Of a stretch of DNA of 64,000 bases, positions 11,041 through 24,384 are shown one piece after another (the stretch's first letter is position 1; each line of letters begins with the position of its first letter). The stretch covers positions 17,665,363 through 17,729,362 of the forward strand of contig CM051005.1 in NCBI GenBank assembly GCA_027704905.1, written 5' to 3'. The translations under genes and the position numbers were made by a program. Source of the stretch: Muraenolepis orangiensis. Its lineage: Eukaryota > Chordata > Actinopteri > Gadiformes > Muraenolepididae. Below the pieces are notes generated by a model, which was given only the letters and a program-made list of their open reading frames with translations, was not told where the DNA came from and made no database searches.

Positions 11041-11900
11041 ATTTTGACATATGTCATGTGAATTGTAATGTCATAAACTCTCGTTGGCGTAGTTGTGAGA
11101 GATGCAGATTAGCAGTTCTTGAGACCTGTGTTAGATTCCCGCTGAGGTTGGTATTGTAAATGATGATGTGGTAAGGTAAGTATGACAATGTGTAATAATA
11201 GTTCTAATACTTATTCATGAGTTGTAATATTTCTAGTTAGTTGTCATATGTCTTCATTAATTGTTATATTTCTAGTTAGTTCTCATATTTGGTCCCTGCC
11301 AGCCACTGCAGTCGGGTCTAGTTCAGTGGCCTACACTTGCACTAGTTACGCACATCTTTAGCCATGCAGTAGTAATTACACGTGTTATGTCCTTGTATCG
11401 CTTAAACTTCTTTCCGTAAGGGGTAATGGCGAAAATGTGTTGTTATGAGTCAACAACGTGCAAGCCTATTTCCGCAGTGTGATTTGCTGTTCATGTTGCA
11501 TTTGGGCAGGGAGAGGGAAATGGGAAAATTGTATTGCAGAAATGATCGGGATTGTTTTATTGCCCAGCCCTAATTTAACTGAATCATTGTACTGAGGCCC
11601 AGCAAAGCTTTTTCACACTCTGCAAGAAAACCAGCCCTTCTGGGCCTCTGATTGGCTCTGACCCTGATATTCTTACCCTATCCCTAACTGTCTAACGCCT
11701 CATGCCTTAACCTAACCAATCCAACCAATGAAAGCAACGAGTACTAGCCAATCAGAGGCAGAGTAGGGCGGGTCTTTGCGGAATGCGGATGAGGTGGGGT
11801 GAAAATACGGAACAAATCCCGTCCCGTATTGATTCAAAACAGGATGCAAGCTTTAATTGTCAAATATGGGACGATTCCGTATATATATATTTTTTAAGCC
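11041..11900. other. no gene seen
   Basis: Unique-looking sequence. A GTTAGATTCCC at about 11130 resembles a tRNA B box, but nothing else supports a SINE or tRNA here. Confidence 0.35.
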
Positions 11901-11908
11901 CCTGTCAC

Positions 11909-12413
11909 TGTCCCGAAATTGACACCAGATGGACACACGAATACGGAATTTTGAGCAAGTACAATGCGTACAGAAGGTCACACGATGGCACCCAAACCAC
12001 ACACAAAGGCAACACGAAGATGTGAATTTTTACAGTAGTTTATACCCGCAGGACACACGAAGGCCACACGATGGCTACACAAACGTCGTATTGAGAGTAC
12101 GATGCATTCGACCTAGGTCACGAAGGCGTCACGTGACCTCCCGATGGTATGAAACCTTCAGCCGACCGTGGGAAATTCAATTGCTGATCGAAGACTATTG
12201 GCAGCAGTACATTTAAACTTTATTTCAAATTGAATTCAACTTTAACATTCCACCCAAAGCAGGGTGTTGACGTTAAGGATGGCAGCTTCCTCATACGTTG
12301 CACTCGTAGAGAAATAGTTGGGACGGAGACGATGAACTGTTTAGCCCTTGGTCATGTGGTTTATTTAGCTCTGCACCACTGGTACATCCTCTCGCTCAGT
12401 CGCGCTAACGTAG

Positions 12414-12481
<68 letters not shown>

Positions 12482-12996
12482 TCAGGTGAAAACCCCCTCA
12501 TTAACATACATTACAATAATAACACTGCATCCCTTTGTGAACTTGGGTACAGAATAGACATAATCTATATATATATAACAACTGAGGACATATGTAGACA
12601 TAGACCAGAGCGGTCCCCAGAGGGTTCCAGGTCTCCTCAGCGGTCTAGGAGGTCTCCTTTTATATGTCCACGTCACCATGACATGGCGAAAAATTGCCCG
12701 ACGGCACCGATGATCACAAGAAGTAAAGAAAGATGCCCTCACGATGGCCTCACGAAGGGCAAAATGGACACACAAATTCAACACGAAAATGAACCTTCGC
12801 AAGTCCTTTCGGCAATTTTTTGCCATGCCAAAGATTTTGCCATCGCTCACGAAGTTGCTGCCGGAGCCTGAGAAACTCCACCGGCGGTCATACGATGGCT
12901 TAAGATGCCCTCACGAATGGCCTGATGTTTTTACGATCTGAGCCGAATTTGAACATTTCCTTTATCGTGTGTCCATCTGGTGTTAATTTCGGGACA
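11909..12996. mobile_element. DNA transposon-like element with 32-bp terminal inverted repeats, non-autonomous
   Basis: The left end reads TGTCCCGAAATTGACACCAG then ATGGACACACGA. The right end, complemented, is the same 32 bp with one mismatch. The interior near both ends is rich in CACGATGGC/CACGAAGGC motifs (for example 11981, 12066, 12737), which look like subterminal transposase-binding repeats. An (AC)n tract sits at 12417-12476. No transposase frame is present. Outside the inverted repeats the flanks differ, which supports these as the termini. Superfamily not determined. Confidence 0.75.
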
Positions 12997-12999
12997 TTG

Positions 13000-13792
13000 G
13001 CAACCCTACAAGCAGTATGAATAGATCACATGATAATCCCAACCCTTTCTGATCAATTCATATTGATCAAGCCTCTAATTTCTATTTAATATACTGTGGC
13101 CAGGTGCGCTATGTAGGTGCTCGTCTCCCGATTGATTAGGTAAGCAAATAAGGAATAAGATAAACCGTTGAGTCATCCTGTAATAAGTCAGATGAACCCC
13201 CTTTATTGATAGTCCGTGCAGCAAATCCGTCCACATCATTACCCCCTCAAATGAAATGGACATTTTGAAAATGTTCTCCGAGAGTTTCCGAGCCTCTGAG
13301 CGTATGTGTTTGAAAGCAGTGCCCCGAGCAAGCAATTGGACCGAATCTCGAGTCCTCCACATAGGACCTCCGGAGAGAGACAGAGAGACAGACAGACAGA
13401 CAATGAAAGCTTACTCTCTTACTCTCTGGAAGGGGAGGGGGGCGGCGGGTTGGCAGGAATGATGATTGTGAACAGGCTATGGGTGTTCGAAAGGTTCCTG
13501 GGTTCGATCCCCAATGATCCCCAAATGCCTTCCTGTGTGTATAGAGCCCCGTATTCATCCAAATGTTACCCCTTTCAAAATAAACACATCATGTGATCTC
13601 CGAGAGCAAGAGGTCACACCCATACCGGCCCCCTGGCTCTAAGTCCACCTCTGGGTGCCGTCCGTCTGTATCAACACTCGCCGAGATCCCCTCAAGGACA
13701 ATTCAAACACAGATAACAGGCCACCCACTCAGCAGGAAATGTCTGCTGTGTTTGTGTGTGCGCGCGTGTTTGTGTGTGTGTTAGTTAGTTAG
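13000..13792. other. no gene; SINE-like B box
   Basis: No coding region supported. At about 13488-13512, CTGGGTTCGATCCCCAATG matches a tRNA B box like that near 8420, suggesting another SINE fragment. A short (GACA)n is at 13378-13404. Confidence 0.35.
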
Positions 13793-15911
13793 CTAAGCCC
13801 TTGGCTCCTCCAGGGAGCATAGGCCATTGACAAATGTCTTCCATCTCACTCGGTTGGGGGCAGGTTTTTCAAGGTCTCCCCAGTATTGCCCACTCAAAGA
13901 CATCTCTGCCTGGACATCCCCCCTCCAACTATTCTTGGGGCGACCTCTTTTTCTCTTCCCTTGTGGGTTCCACTTTAGGGCTTGTCGGGTGAAGTTGTTG
14001 GCTGATTTCCTGAGAGTGTGTCCTATCCAGCTCCCCTTTCTTTTTAGGATCTGTAGGTCAATGGGATCCTGTCCAGTTCTCTCCCACAGGTTCACATTCC
14101 TGACTTTGTCCCTCCACCAGATGTTGAGGATCCTCCTAAGGCAGTTGTTGATGAATGTTTGCAGTCTGGTTGTTGTTTGTTTTGTTGTTGGCCATGTTTC
14201 TGATCCATGCAGCATCACCTGTTTCACATTGGAGTTGAAGATGGGTAGTTTGGTGTTAGTTGAGATGGTTTTGGAGCTCCAGATCTTCCTGAGGATGTTA
14301 AACATAACCCTGGCTTTGTTGATCCTGCTCTTTATGCCCGCGTTTGTCCCTCCTGTGGTATCCATCACACTTCCTAGGTATGTGAATGCCTCCACTTCCT
14401 CTAGGGGGGCGCCGTGTATGAGGATGGAGTTGCTGCTCCTGTCAAATGCCTTTCCAAAGTCGATAAATGGATAGTGGATAATTATCAGGGCCAGCAGCCT
14501 TGCCACTCTTCTGTTGCTTGATTGCAGTCTTTATTTCAATTTTTGTTGGTCTCTCACACCTGACATTTAGTGGAAACCCAGCTTTGGGTATATTTGGGGG
14601 TTCTGCTGGTGGTGGCCTATTTAGAACATCTCGAAAGTGTTCTACCCATCTTTCTAGCTGTTCTTCCAGTTGAGAGCATTATGCCATTCTTGTCTAGAAT
14701 TGGTTTGTTGTTTTGTGTGTATTTTCCCGTCAGTTTCTTTGTGATGGCATACAACTCCTTCATGTTCGTCTGTGCAGCTGCCTTTTCTGCCTCCAGGGCT
14801 GGCCTCTCTACCTTTTGTCTCTTGTCCTTCCTTATGCTCTTTCGTACCTCTTTATGGCAACTGTTGTATTCATTTTGTGCCAATGCCTTCACTGCTCTTG
14901 TTGTTGAGTTGTTTACTTTTTCCTTGAGCCCTCTCCTCTGTTCAATTTTGTTCAGGGTTTCTGGTGTTATCCACTCCTTTTGATTGCGGGTCCGTCTACC
15001 TATGACAAGTTGAACAAGTTGAACTCCAAACAGCTTTGAGATGTTCCCACTCCTCCTCCTCAATTGTGCTTCCTTCTACCCTCTTTAGTTGTACCTCTGT
15101 GTTTTTTCTTGCTAAGGTGTCCTTGAACTTATTCACAGTTGGTGCAATAGTAAAGTATTCAATGTTGTATTTAACTCTATGACTTTTGGACAGGTGATTT
15201 CTCTTCAGCCTTAGTTTAAACTTCCCTACCAGCAGATGGTGGTCAGATGCTGCATTGTCTTCTGGTTCTGACATCTTGCATGGACCTTCTGAACTTCCTA
15301 CAGATACAGATGTGATCAATTTGGTTTTCTGTAACATGGTCTGTTGACACCCACGTTGTTTTATGTATGGTTTTGTGAGGGAATACACTTCCTCCAACAC
15401 AGGTCTCAACAAACATCTCTCCATTCTCATTCATTTTCCCCACTCCATGTCATGACATCATCAAGTGCATCGTTGGTAGGTGCATAGCACTGTATTATGT
15501 GAGTTTTCACTCTCCTGTTGTTGGTTCTGAAGGATGCAGTAATGAGGCAAGAGCTGATGGGTTCCCATGCGATCAGGGCCTTTCTTTAGTCATCATGATG
15601 GCTACTCCCTCAGTGTGATTTGCTCCATCTTCTTCATGGCCAGAGTAGATAACAGACTGCCCACTGGGCAGCTTTACCTCCCCCGACGGTGTCCATCTTG
15701 TTTCTCCCAGGCCCAGGACGGAGAGATTGTAGCGCACCATTTCTTTGGCAATGGTGGCAGCCTTGCTAGCCTGGAACATGGTGCGGACATTCCAAGTCCC
15801 CACAAGGGTGGATTTCTTTGGTGTCAGAAGGTGTATCAACTTCCCAGCTTCCTTGCGGGTCTGACTGGGAAGCGTCATGATCCCCATTTCTAGGGCACCT
15901 TCCTCAACCAA
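13793..15911 (-). pseudogene. RTE-type LINE, internally deleted and frameshifted
   Basis: The minus strand holds three parts of an RTE-clade retrotransposon protein in the right order. At 15573-15911 is the start of the endonuclease (TLVGTWNVRTMFQASKAA, VLGLGETRWTPSGEV). At 14617-15430 are frameshifted endonuclease-to-RT linker pieces. At 13793-14490 is the C-terminal part of the reverse transcriptase region and tail (EVEAFTYLGSVMDTTGG, VMLHGSETWPTT, KRKGSWIGHTLRK, WRGDVQAEM). The catalytic core of the reverse transcriptase is missing: DFGKAFDRSS near 14460 joins directly to the later SNSILIHGAPLEE segment. The element cannot be active. The 5' end probably extends to about 16150. Confidence 0.8.
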
Positions 15912-16157
15912 GTCTTTGATGCTTTCATTCGTCAGTGTTTCTGTAACTAGTGTTTCTGCTTTTTTTCCGGAATGAGGAAGTCAACCCCACGCCCAACCCC
16001 TAACCCGGAGGACCAGGGACTGCAATTGGTCTGCCTCCTACACCTTGACCAGTCTGGTTTGGTTGAACCTGCCAGGAGGGTAAACCCCCTCCAGCTTAGC
16101 TCTCAGGGTCATCGGAGTACGCAAGCCTCTCCACCACGACAAGGTATGCAGTCCAGG

Positions 16158-16259
<102 letters not shown>

Positions 16260-16389
16260 CTTGACCTATAGGTGGCAAGCACTCTCACTGGGGAAAGCCA
16301 TCACTCCTGGGTATTGGATCCTTTGTTGTCACATGGTGGCAACCATGGTGTGTATGGGAGTGTTTGCTTTGTATAGATATTGGTTACAT

Positions 16390-16536
16390 CTGTGTGTGTG
16401 TACATGCATGTGTGTGTGTGTGTGTGCATGCATGTGTGCGTGTATGTGTGTCTGTGTGTTTGTGTGTGCGTGTGTGCGCACATGCATTGGTGTGCATGCA
16501 TGTGTGTGTGGGTGTGTGTATGTGTGTGTGTTTCTA
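16390..16536. repeat. degenerate (TG)n/(GCATG) tract
   Basis: TG-rich with CATGCATG insertions. No gene. Confidence 0.8.
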
Positions 16537-16905
16537 CTTTAGCTGAATCCCCTGTATTCACATTATTTCCCCTTGAATGCTCGCCATTCAATTAACTATC
16601 AGCCTAAAACATGCTCTAACTTTCTGTCTGTCATCACTGCTGTGACCTGCTATGTCCCTTCCTCGCATGCCCCTCGTTTCCTACTGCTCTTTCTCTCTCT
16701 CTCAAAACAAATTATAGCAAGCAAGTTAGAGATATATTGCTAGAGAGAGAGAGAGAAAGGGAGAGAGAGCGATTCCTTCCACTCCTACTCCCTCTTCCAT
16801 TGCTCTCCTCATCATCATGTGTGTTTTAACACATGCACACTCTGCAGTGGAATTCTCTGGGAATTAAAATTACCAAATTATGCATGTCACGCACATACAC
16901 ACCTG

Positions 16906-17044
<139 letters not shown>

Positions 17045-17212
17045 CTGGCCCCACTATTTCCACAGGGATGACCACTTGCACCGTAAAGTCGTTTCCTACT
17101 CGTCTACTCGTTCCTCAATTAAATGATCCCACTGGAGTGCTCCTGTGGGAGAGGTGGTGGTGGTGGTGGTGTTATGCTATCACTCCACTCGTTGTGATAA
17201 TGGTCACAGCCG

Positions 17213-17526
<314 letters not shown>

Positions 17527-18204
17527 AGTCTCACTGTTCCGTGTGTCGGACTGTCTTGTGGTGGACTGTTCCGTGTGTCGGACTGGGTTGTGGTGGACTG
17601 TTCCGTGTGGTGGACTGTTCCGTGTGTCGGACTGGGTTGTGGTTGACTGTTCCGTGTGTCGGACTGTCTTATGGTGGACTGTTCCATGTGTCGGACTGGG
17701 TTGTGGTGGACTGTTCCGTGTGTCAGACTGGGTTGTGGTGGACTGTTCCGTGTGTCGGACTGGGTTGTATTGGACTGTTCCGTGTGTCGGACTGTCTTGT
17801 GGTGGACTGTTCCGTGTGTCGGACTGTCTTGTGGTGGACTGTTCCGTGTGTCGGACTGTGTTGTGTCGGACTGTTCCGTGTGTCGGACTGGGTTGTGGTG
17901 GACTGTTCCGTGTGTCGGACTGTGTTGTGGTGGACTGTTCCGTGTGTCGGACTGTCTTGTGGTGGACTGTTCCGTGTGTCGGACTGTCTTGTGGTGGACT
18001 GTTCCGTGTGTCAAGTTCAAAAGTTCCGTGTGTCGGACTGTCTTGTGGTGGACTGTTCCGTGTGTCGGACTGGGTTGTGGTGGACTGTTCCGTGTGTCGG
18101 ACTGGGTTGTGGTGGACTGTTCCGTGTGTCGGACTGGGTTGTGGTGGACTGTTCCGTGTGTCGGACTGTGTTGTATTGGACTGTTCCGTGTGTTGTAGCG
18201 CTGT
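17527..18204. repeat. 32-bp minisatellite, about 21 units
   Basis: The unit is CTGTTCCGTGTGTCGGACTG followed by TCTTGTGGTGGA, with GGG/TCT/TGT variants and a few shortened units. Because the unit lacks stops in most frames, several long frames are open on both strands; these are not genes. Variant units are interspersed, as expected from unequal exchange. Confidence 0.93.
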
Positions 18205-18948
<744 letters not shown>

Positions 18949-19097
18949 CACACAGAAACCTATGCACCTATACACGATTATAGGTGCGACGCGTCTGTTG
19001 TAACCCACCGAGCCATTCATCATGATGTCAAGGCCTGAAAACGGCTTGTGGGGAAAACATTTGTGGAATTAGAATTCAGTTTTTTGTGTTCTCCACC

Positions 19098-19271
19098 ACC
19101 CACACACACACCCACACACACACACACACGACACACACACACGACACACACACACACACACACACACACAACCACACACACCCCAACTCACGCTCACGGT
19201 TGTCCATGAAGTTTGGCGACATTCAGGTGCATCGAGTGCGCGTGTGTAAATGTGTGTGTGTTTGTGTGTGT

Positions 19272-19320
<49 letters not shown>

Positions 19321-19412
19321 CACACACACCAACTCATGAAGTTTTGCGACATTAGGTACATCGAGTGCGTTTGTGTGTGTGCGTGTGTGTACTAGCGTGC
19401 GTGTGTGTTTGT
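19098..19412. repeat. duplicated unit containing (AC)n tracts
   Basis: AC blocks at 19100-19174 and 19274-19329, each followed by a related AACTCA(C/T)G...GAAGTTT(G/T)GCGACATT and ATCGAGTGCG segment, so a block of about 150 bp is tandemly duplicated. Confidence 0.75.
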
Positions 19413-19429
19413 GTCGGTGCAATTCCATT

Positions 19430-20072
19430 TAATTCCGTTCCATTCTCCCAGCAAGCTATAGTAACCCAGCATGACGTTGAGATTGCCTCATTTATTAAGT
19501 GACTTTGTTGGAACGAGCAGCAGTGTATTCAGGACGGGACGTGCAGTTTTATTTTCACTTTAACGTCAGGAAGATGTTATTTACAGCAATCGCCGCTGCC
19601 GTGACTCCAAGATCCAATTGTCAACTTAATTGAAAGCTCACACGCTCGTGTTGAGACTATAATGAGGTTTTTTCCGGGATTTATAAGTCGCCGAGGTTTT
19701 CGTCCCGGATTCGGCTCATGACGCTTCCGACAGTCGCATTCCTTTACATGACTTTGACATTTATCCTTATGTCCCGCCTTCTCGCATGCCACCGTTGGTC
19801 GACCATGTAGGCTACAACTTAAACCCCCCCCCACCCCCCACCCCCAAACTGCCCCGTCGGACACATCCTGATCCTGGCTCACGTTGAGTCTATAAGCTGG
19901 ATCTGGAAATTGCCTGAGCCGTCTCAAGTTTAAATATTTTTATTTTATTTTGTTTGTAGCTCCGGCATCAGGTTAGATATATAGCGCCTTCGAGATTGCG
20001 TCATAAACCGCAAAAAACACAAGGGTTGTGCAACAAGGTCACAGCGAGTCTAAGGGACAACAGAAGAAGCTT

Positions 20073-20078
<6 letters not shown>
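19430..20078. other. no gene seen
   Basis: Unique-looking sequence. A C-run lies at 19826-19844. Confidence 0.35.

Positions 20079-20128
<50 letters not shown>
20079..20128. repeat. (AG)n microsatellite
   Basis: Pure AG tract. Confidence 0.93.
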
Positions 20129-20532
20129 GCCCTTTCGTATTCACCCTCCACAGCCCTGCGTCGGGGGAGGGGGAATTTGCATGGCTTAAGTCTTGACGGG
20201 AATAAAGACATGTGTTTCTACCGGGCGTTCATTTCCCCCCCGAGAGTTTTCGGTACAAGCGTTCGCACATTTTTATTGCTTCATCACTTCCTCCGCCTAC
20301 AGCTACGGGGATCCTCTCGAAATTGGAAAAGAGTGGCCTTTACTCCTTCGCTCGTTAGAAAAAAAAATAAGTGAATCAAAGTACTTTTTCAAAGGGAGAT
20401 ATGTTTTCGGGAGCCGGAAGGTTGAAACGGGGTCGAATGATTCCCGTTCACACGATCGTACAGTGAACTTATAGTAATGCACCTTGATTAGGTACACTAC
20501 AGTAATGTAGAGTACAGTAGATTATACTAAAG

Positions 20533-20977
20533 CAGAGCCACTAGAAGGTGGGCTAGAACATAATCAAAAGCTAATTTAAGTAATTGATTGTTAAAACATG
20601 TGACACGTTCTGTGACACGGTGCTGCGCGATTAGCGGCGAACGTTGTCGTCCTGCATATCGGAAAAATCAATGGGCCGATCTATCTGTTTTATGGGCCGG
20701 ACCGATCAGACAAGACAAACAAGTTGTGTCGGCCCAAAAGGCACATCGACCCACGGTATGCCAGATGGCCAGTACAGCCCTGGTGGAAAATGTCACTGCA
20801 TTCTCGATTCGGATATTATAGCCTATATGTGCGACTGTCGGTCCGATATTGTAAAAATCTAAAAATCTAAATAAAATAATAATAATATTTTATCTTTAAT
20901 CTCAAATAATATTCCGGGCCAAATATTATTGCTGGCAGGCCACCAATGGCCCGCGGGCCGCCTGTTGCCGACCCATG
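20533..20977. mobile_element. hAT-type MITE, second copy, left terminal repeat deleted
   Basis: The interior and right end match the element at 350-769, ending TTGCCGACCCATG. The left end keeps only CAG, then jumps to AGCCACTAGAAGGTGGGC, which in the first copy lies about 45 bp inward. The flanks still show an 8-bp duplication, TACTAAAG, at 20525-20532 and 20978-20985. The left deletion must post-date insertion or have been tolerated during it. The right flank is repetitive, so the duplication deserves some caution. Confidence 0.75.
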
Positions 20978-20985
20978 TACTAAAG

Positions 20986-21720
20986 TATAGAGTAGAGTCA
21001 ATAGAGTACAGTGGAGTGTACTACAGTAGACAGGTAGTACAGTACAGAGTAAAGTACACTACAGTATAGTACAATACAGTACGGTAAAGTGCGGTACAGT
21101 ACACTAAAGTACAGTACACTAAAGTACTGTTGAGTATCGTACAGTAGAGCACTGTAGAGTAAAGTACAGTAAGTGATGGTAAAGTAAAGTACAGTAGAGT
21201 ATACTAATATACAGTACAGTACAGTAAAGTAGACTACAGTACAGTACAGTAAAGTACAGTCGAGTACAGTAAAGTAAAGTACATTAGAGTATACTGAAGT
21301 ACAGTAGATTACAGAAAAGCAGACTACAGTAGAGTACAATAGAGTAGGGTAGAGTATATTAAAGTAGAATACAGTACAGTATACTTAAGTAAAGTAGAGT
21401 ACAGAAAGGTAGAGTACAGTGGAGTACAGTAGAGTACATTCAAGTAGAATACACTAGAGTACAATAAAGTACAGTCGAGTATACTAAGGTATAGCAGAGA
21501 ACAGTAAAGGAAAGTAGAGTATATTAAAGTAGAATACAGTAGAGTATACTTAAGTACAGTAGAGTACAGTAAGGTAGAGTACAGTAGAGTAAATTAAAGT
21601 AGAATACACTAGAGTTCAGTAAAGTACAGTAGAGTATACTAAAGTATAGCAGAGAACAGTAGAGTACAGTAGAGTACAGTAGAGTTCAGAAAAAGACAGT
21701 GGAGTACAGATAGAGTAGAT
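20986..21720. repeat. degenerate AGTAC/AGTAG pentanucleotide array
   Basis: About 730 bp made almost wholly of AGTAC, AGTAA and AGTAG words with A insertions. It also contains higher-order repeats of about 130 bp (TAAAGTAGAATACA recurs at about 21360, 21525 and 21595). Confidence 0.88.
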
Positions 21721-22069
21721 AGTAGATAATAGCTGGTCGTGCAGCACCGGTTTCTATTTTTGTCGTGCTTTCCTACTGCACAGTCAGCCCCCATTTTAGG
21801 AAAAGCCCTACTCTCGATCGGAAAAACCCTTTTAAAATATCACTTCATTTAAATAGAACCTAGCACCTCAGATTCTGCCATTTGAACGCAGGCCACTACA
21901 ACATTAATAAGGATGCGCGATGATAATATGGTATAATGTTTCTTAGATGGGTAACATTTCTGATTTGGTTTAATGAAGGCAATGTTGGAGCCCTAGGCGA
22001 GATTTTCCATTGACGCCCCAAGGTTATACACACCACTTTTTTGAAAAACATTTTTTTTTATTAAATTAA

Positions 22070-22345
22070 CACCATGCCAGAAAATAAGCATTGCAAAACA
22101 TTATCAAAAAGTAGGGTTTAAAGTACAAAAAATTATAACTTATTTATCATAAATAACAATAAATACTTCAAGGAACTTTAGAACACAGTTAAAAAAAACC
22201 ACTTCCATGCCAGAAAATAAGCATTGTTAAACATTATCAAAAAAATGGGTATAAATTACAGTAATTGTAAAGTACAAAATATAATAACTTAATTATCATA
22301 AATAACAATAAGTACTTTAAGGAACTTTAGAACACAGTTTACAAA
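22070..22345. repeat. tandem duplication of about 130 bp
   Basis: Two copies of a segment beginning CCATGCCAGAAAATAAGCAT, the first at about 22074 and the second at about 22207. Each ends GGAACTTTAGAACACAGTT. They lie just downstream of the hAT pseudogene and are probably its 3' non-coding part. Confidence 0.8.
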
Positions 22346-22384
22346 AATACAACAACAACATGCAAAAAAGTGCAATAGTCCCCT

Positions 22385-22930
22385 TCACAGCGGAACACGC
22401 CTTGCTTTCTTTGTGGCAAAGTCATCGATGACAGCATCAAGCTGGATTTTCTTTGACACATCAGAGTTGATGCTGATCACTGCCAGTCCACTAAGACGCT
22501 CTTGGGCCATGGTAGACCTCAAGTATGTCTTTATCAGCTTGAGCTTGGAAAAACTCCTCTCTGCAGCTGCCACGGTCACAGGGGTAGTCACAGATACCCT
22601 GAGTGCCACCCACATGTTAGGGTAGATTTCTTGCAGCTGCTTCTCGTGCAAAAAATGAAGGATCTCCATCGTGGTCATGTTGGTTGATGGTAGGTCTGGG
22701 AAGCTTTTAATTTCCTGGGCGAGCTGTTTTCCATCAATATCTGCCTGTCCACCATAGCTTAAAGTGCTGCTCAGTGCTTCACACCGCTGCTCCAGTTCGA
22801 CATTTGTCATTTAAAAAAAGTTCACAAGCACATCAAACACCTCCTTCACCTCCCCCAAGGTCTTGAACCTCTCCTCCAGTGACATTAAAGCCATATCCAC
22901 CACTACATAAAAAAATGTAGCCTCCATCCT
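22385..22930 (-). pseudogene. hAT transposase C-terminal part (ZMYM1-like)
   Basis: Minus-strand frame from 22810 to 22385 reads VALRVSVTTPVTVAAAERSF, SKLKLIKTYLRSTMAQERL, SGLAVISINSDV, which is the hAT C-terminal dimerisation region. Upstream, MEATFFYVVVDMALMSLEER continues the protein to about 22895 but is out of frame at a T-run, so the gene is broken. The preceding part of the same transposase lies beyond an inserted LINE at 24385-24682. Proteins of this type are cut-and-paste transposases or their domesticated relatives; this copy is dead. Confidence 0.8.
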
Positions 22931-22960
22931 TCCAATGCATCATGAAAGGGCTCGAATGGA

Positions 22961-24384
22961 GTATGGCGTCGTACGAGATGGCTGCCGTGTCGTGAGCTCC
23001 CGCACGACGATTTGTTATTTATTTTTATCGCAACTATTTTAGTTCAGGAAGTTAGCAGCACGTTAATTTATAACTTTTGCACACTTCTGGAGATCAGATC
23101 GACAGTCGCTCGCCGCCTACCGGAGTTTTTTCATTCTTTCGACTCGGACGTCCCACCCGAAGTCACAGCTGGATTATCTTCGACCATCTTGGGCACGATT
23201 ACACGCAAGCGTCGCCGGAGGAAGCGAGGGAAGCGAGCCGGCGTGCTAGTCAGTCTAAGATGTCGATCCGATCGCCCCCCACTACCCACCATTCTACTGG
23301 CTAATGTACAGTCTCTGGACAATAAGTTAAGCAAGCTACAGGCTCGTATTTAATTCCACCGGGAAACTAAGGACAATTGTATCATCTGCCTTACGGAGAC
23401 ATGGATGTCGGAGGGGGTTACCGACGCAGCTTTCAAGCCGAGGGGATTTTCCGTCCACCGGGCAGACAGAACAAAGGCTCATGATATGTCTCATGATAAA
23501 TAGATCTTGGTGCAACCAAAGTCATGTACATCCCCTCAAGTCTTTCTGTTCCCCGGACCTGGAGTACCTGATGCTTATGTGCCGTCCACACTGGCTACCT
23601 CGGGAGTTTACAGCCGTAACCGTGACCGCTGTTTACATTCCCCCACAAGCCAACACAGACACAGCACTGAAGGAACTGTATGGGGCTATCAGCGAACAGG
23701 AGTCGGCACACCCTGAGGCTGCTCTCATCGTGGCGGGGGACTTCAACAAGGCGAACCTGAAGAAGGTTCTCCCGAAGTTCTACCAACACATAACGAGCAA
23801 CACACGGGGCGAGCGGATCCTCGACCACTGCTACACCCCCTTCCGTGATGGCTACAAGGCCCTCCTCCGCCCACCGTTCGGCAAATCAGACCACCGCTCT
23901 ATCCAGCTACTCCCCGCCTATAGGCAGAGACTGAAGCAGCAACCGATCGCTGTGAGGGAGGTCCAATACTGGTCGGACCAATCGGACTCTATGCTGCGGG
24001 ATTGTTTTGATCAGGCTGACTGGCACATGTTCCGCGTTGCCTCGGACAATAACATCAACGAGTACGTGTCGTCGGTCACCGGGTTCATCAAGAAGTGCAT
24101 AGATGACGTTGTTCCGACCAAGTCGGTTCGGATATATCCCAACCAGAAACCGTGGATTAACAGCGATGTTCGCGCTGCCCTACACGCGCGTAACGCCGCC
24201 TTTGGCTCCGGGAATATACGAGAGCCCGTTACGACCTCCGTATGACGAGACAGCCTAAAGGGAGGAGGTTGGATCGCTGGAGCAGTGGTGCCAGGAGAAC
24301 AGCCTCGCCCTCAACGTCAAGAAGACCAAGGAGCTGATCGTGGACTTCAGGAAGCAGAGGGGAGAGCACAGCCCTATCTCCATC
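22961..24384 (+). pseudogene. LINE copy inserted in hAT gene, internally deleted and 3'-truncated
   Basis: Same family as the intact element at 3634-6579. It starts at the equivalent of that ORF's ATG (22963) but hits a stop after a few codons. The endonuclease reads on in pieces: TILLANVQSLDNKLSKLQAR, then a CAA-to-TAA stop at about 23350, then 23481-24245 with VAGDFNKANLKKVLPKF. Most of the reverse transcriptase is deleted at about 24232 (CTCCGTA joins TGACGAGACAGCC). The copy stops at about 24384 in the middle of the frame (HSPISI), with no 3' UTR or CTTGA tail. LINE insertions normally lose the 5' end, so this loss of the 3' end is odd. Confidence 0.82.

Noticed and set aside
14570..14983. 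Plus-strand 137-residue hydrophobic frame
   Set aside because: It is the antisense of the RTE linker region on the minus strand; likewise 13827-14474 and 3751-4434 are shadows of LINE frames.
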